Source: Patescibacteria group bacterium (GTDB lineage Bacteria; Patescibacteriota; Minisyncoccia; Phycocordibacterales; PALSA-1337). From it: a stretch of DNA of 13,176 nucleotides. Each line of letters begins with the position of its first letter. The first letter of the stretch is position 1. The stretch spans positions 1 to 13,176 of the forward strand of contig JAUPUH010000028.1 in NCBI GenBank assembly GCA_030917665.1. The letters are read 5' to 3'. The notes under the pieces are model-generated. The model ran no database searches. It had not been told where the DNA came from and saw only the letters and a list, made by a program, of their open reading frames with translations. Below, one piece after another: positions 12,969-13,176 of the stretch. The position numbers and the translations under genes are program-made.

Positions 12969-13176
12969 CTACCGTCCTTGCTCAAGCCTGTAAAGCCTGC
13001 CCGAGACAGATAGTATGTACCTCATATCGAAGATCTCGGTTTCCAAACCAACTTTGTCACGCACGATTTCGGTAATGATCCTCTCAAGCATGAAAGCTCT
13101 TGCAGTCGAATCCCGCGTCAGGGAAAGGTTGCACCAATTCACCTGAGCTAAGGGTGTTTTGCTACCCACAGCGATG
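12969..13176 (-). CDS. Unidentified protein, C-terminal part (cut by window edge)
   Basis: The minus-strand frame is open from the right edge to TAG at 12971-12969, at least 69 codons. The track's GTG start at 13169 is only an internal codon, since the frame continues beyond the window. The visible part is hydrophilic and mixed-charge, with a helical-looking LERIITEIVRDKVGLETEIFD and ending SGRLYRLEQGR. No family recognised and no membrane segment. A hairpin terminator follows, which supports a real gene end. Confidence 0.5.
   Translation of the reverse strand, partial: IAVGSKTPLAQVNWCNLSLTRDSTARAFMLERIITEIVRDKVGLETEIFDMRYILSVSGRLYRLEQGR

Noticed and set aside
1..13176. CRISPR, tRNA, rRNA, insertion sequence or phage genes
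   Set aside because: No spaced repeats, cloverleaf sequence, transposase or terminal inverted repeats were seen; the only repeat pair is the operators at 1502-1580.

Overview
The window is a compact, gene-dense bacterial stretch. It has small intergenic gaps, several overlapping or abutting genes, short versions of common proteins, and few Shine-Dalgarno sequences. Several promoters place the -10 hexamer about 7 nt before the start codon, so leaderless mRNAs look common. Together with the gene mix (stand-alone YqfO-like domain, CsaA, DUF2339, YtxH-like and BaiN/HI0933 proteins), this suggests a Patescibacteria/CPR-type genome. That is inference: no marker gene in the window fixes the taxonomy.

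Layout. (1) 1-2353: a metal-homeostasis locus. A Fur/Zur-like repressor followed by a YibE/F membrane protein runs leftward, and a ZIP metal permease runs rightward. The shared 126-bp region between them carries two nearly identical 25-bp palindromes, each covering the -35 hexamer of one of two overlapping divergent promoters. (2) 2350-3573: a DEAD-box RNA helicase, convergent with the ZIP gene and sharing its stop-codon bases. (3) 3640-5524: a rightward three-gene cluster of two small membrane-anchored proteins and a BaiN/HI0933 flavoprotein. It collides with a leftward GIY-YIG endonuclease. (4) 5802-7034: a 40-codon, extremely basic protein runs leftward. Divergently from the same -35 region runs a phenylalanine-codon-rich leader peptide, then an apparently complete transcription attenuator (segments 1-4, UUCG-capped terminator), then a divergent prephenate dehydratase. 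(5) 7076-10357: an ABC-F ATPase and a DUF2339 polytopic membrane protein, leftward. (6) 10407-11033: a membrane-anchored SGNH hydrolase. (7) 11076-12879: a leftward csaA - SDR - YqfO-like cluster followed by doxX. (8) 12969-13176: the end of an unidentified leftward gene cut by the window edge.

The main discovery candidate is the Phe-responsive attenuator in front of prephenate dehydratase (5953-6162). A leader ORF with four Phe codons overlaps segment 1 of a 1:2 / 2:3 / 3:4 set of alternative helices, and its stop codon lies in segment 2. This matches the logic of enterobacterial pheL-pheA. The enzyme itself appears to have lost the Arg of the TRF motif and the ESRP Phe-binding motif, so leader control may stand in for allosteric control. 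Second in interest is the symmetric paired-operator switch of the metal locus.
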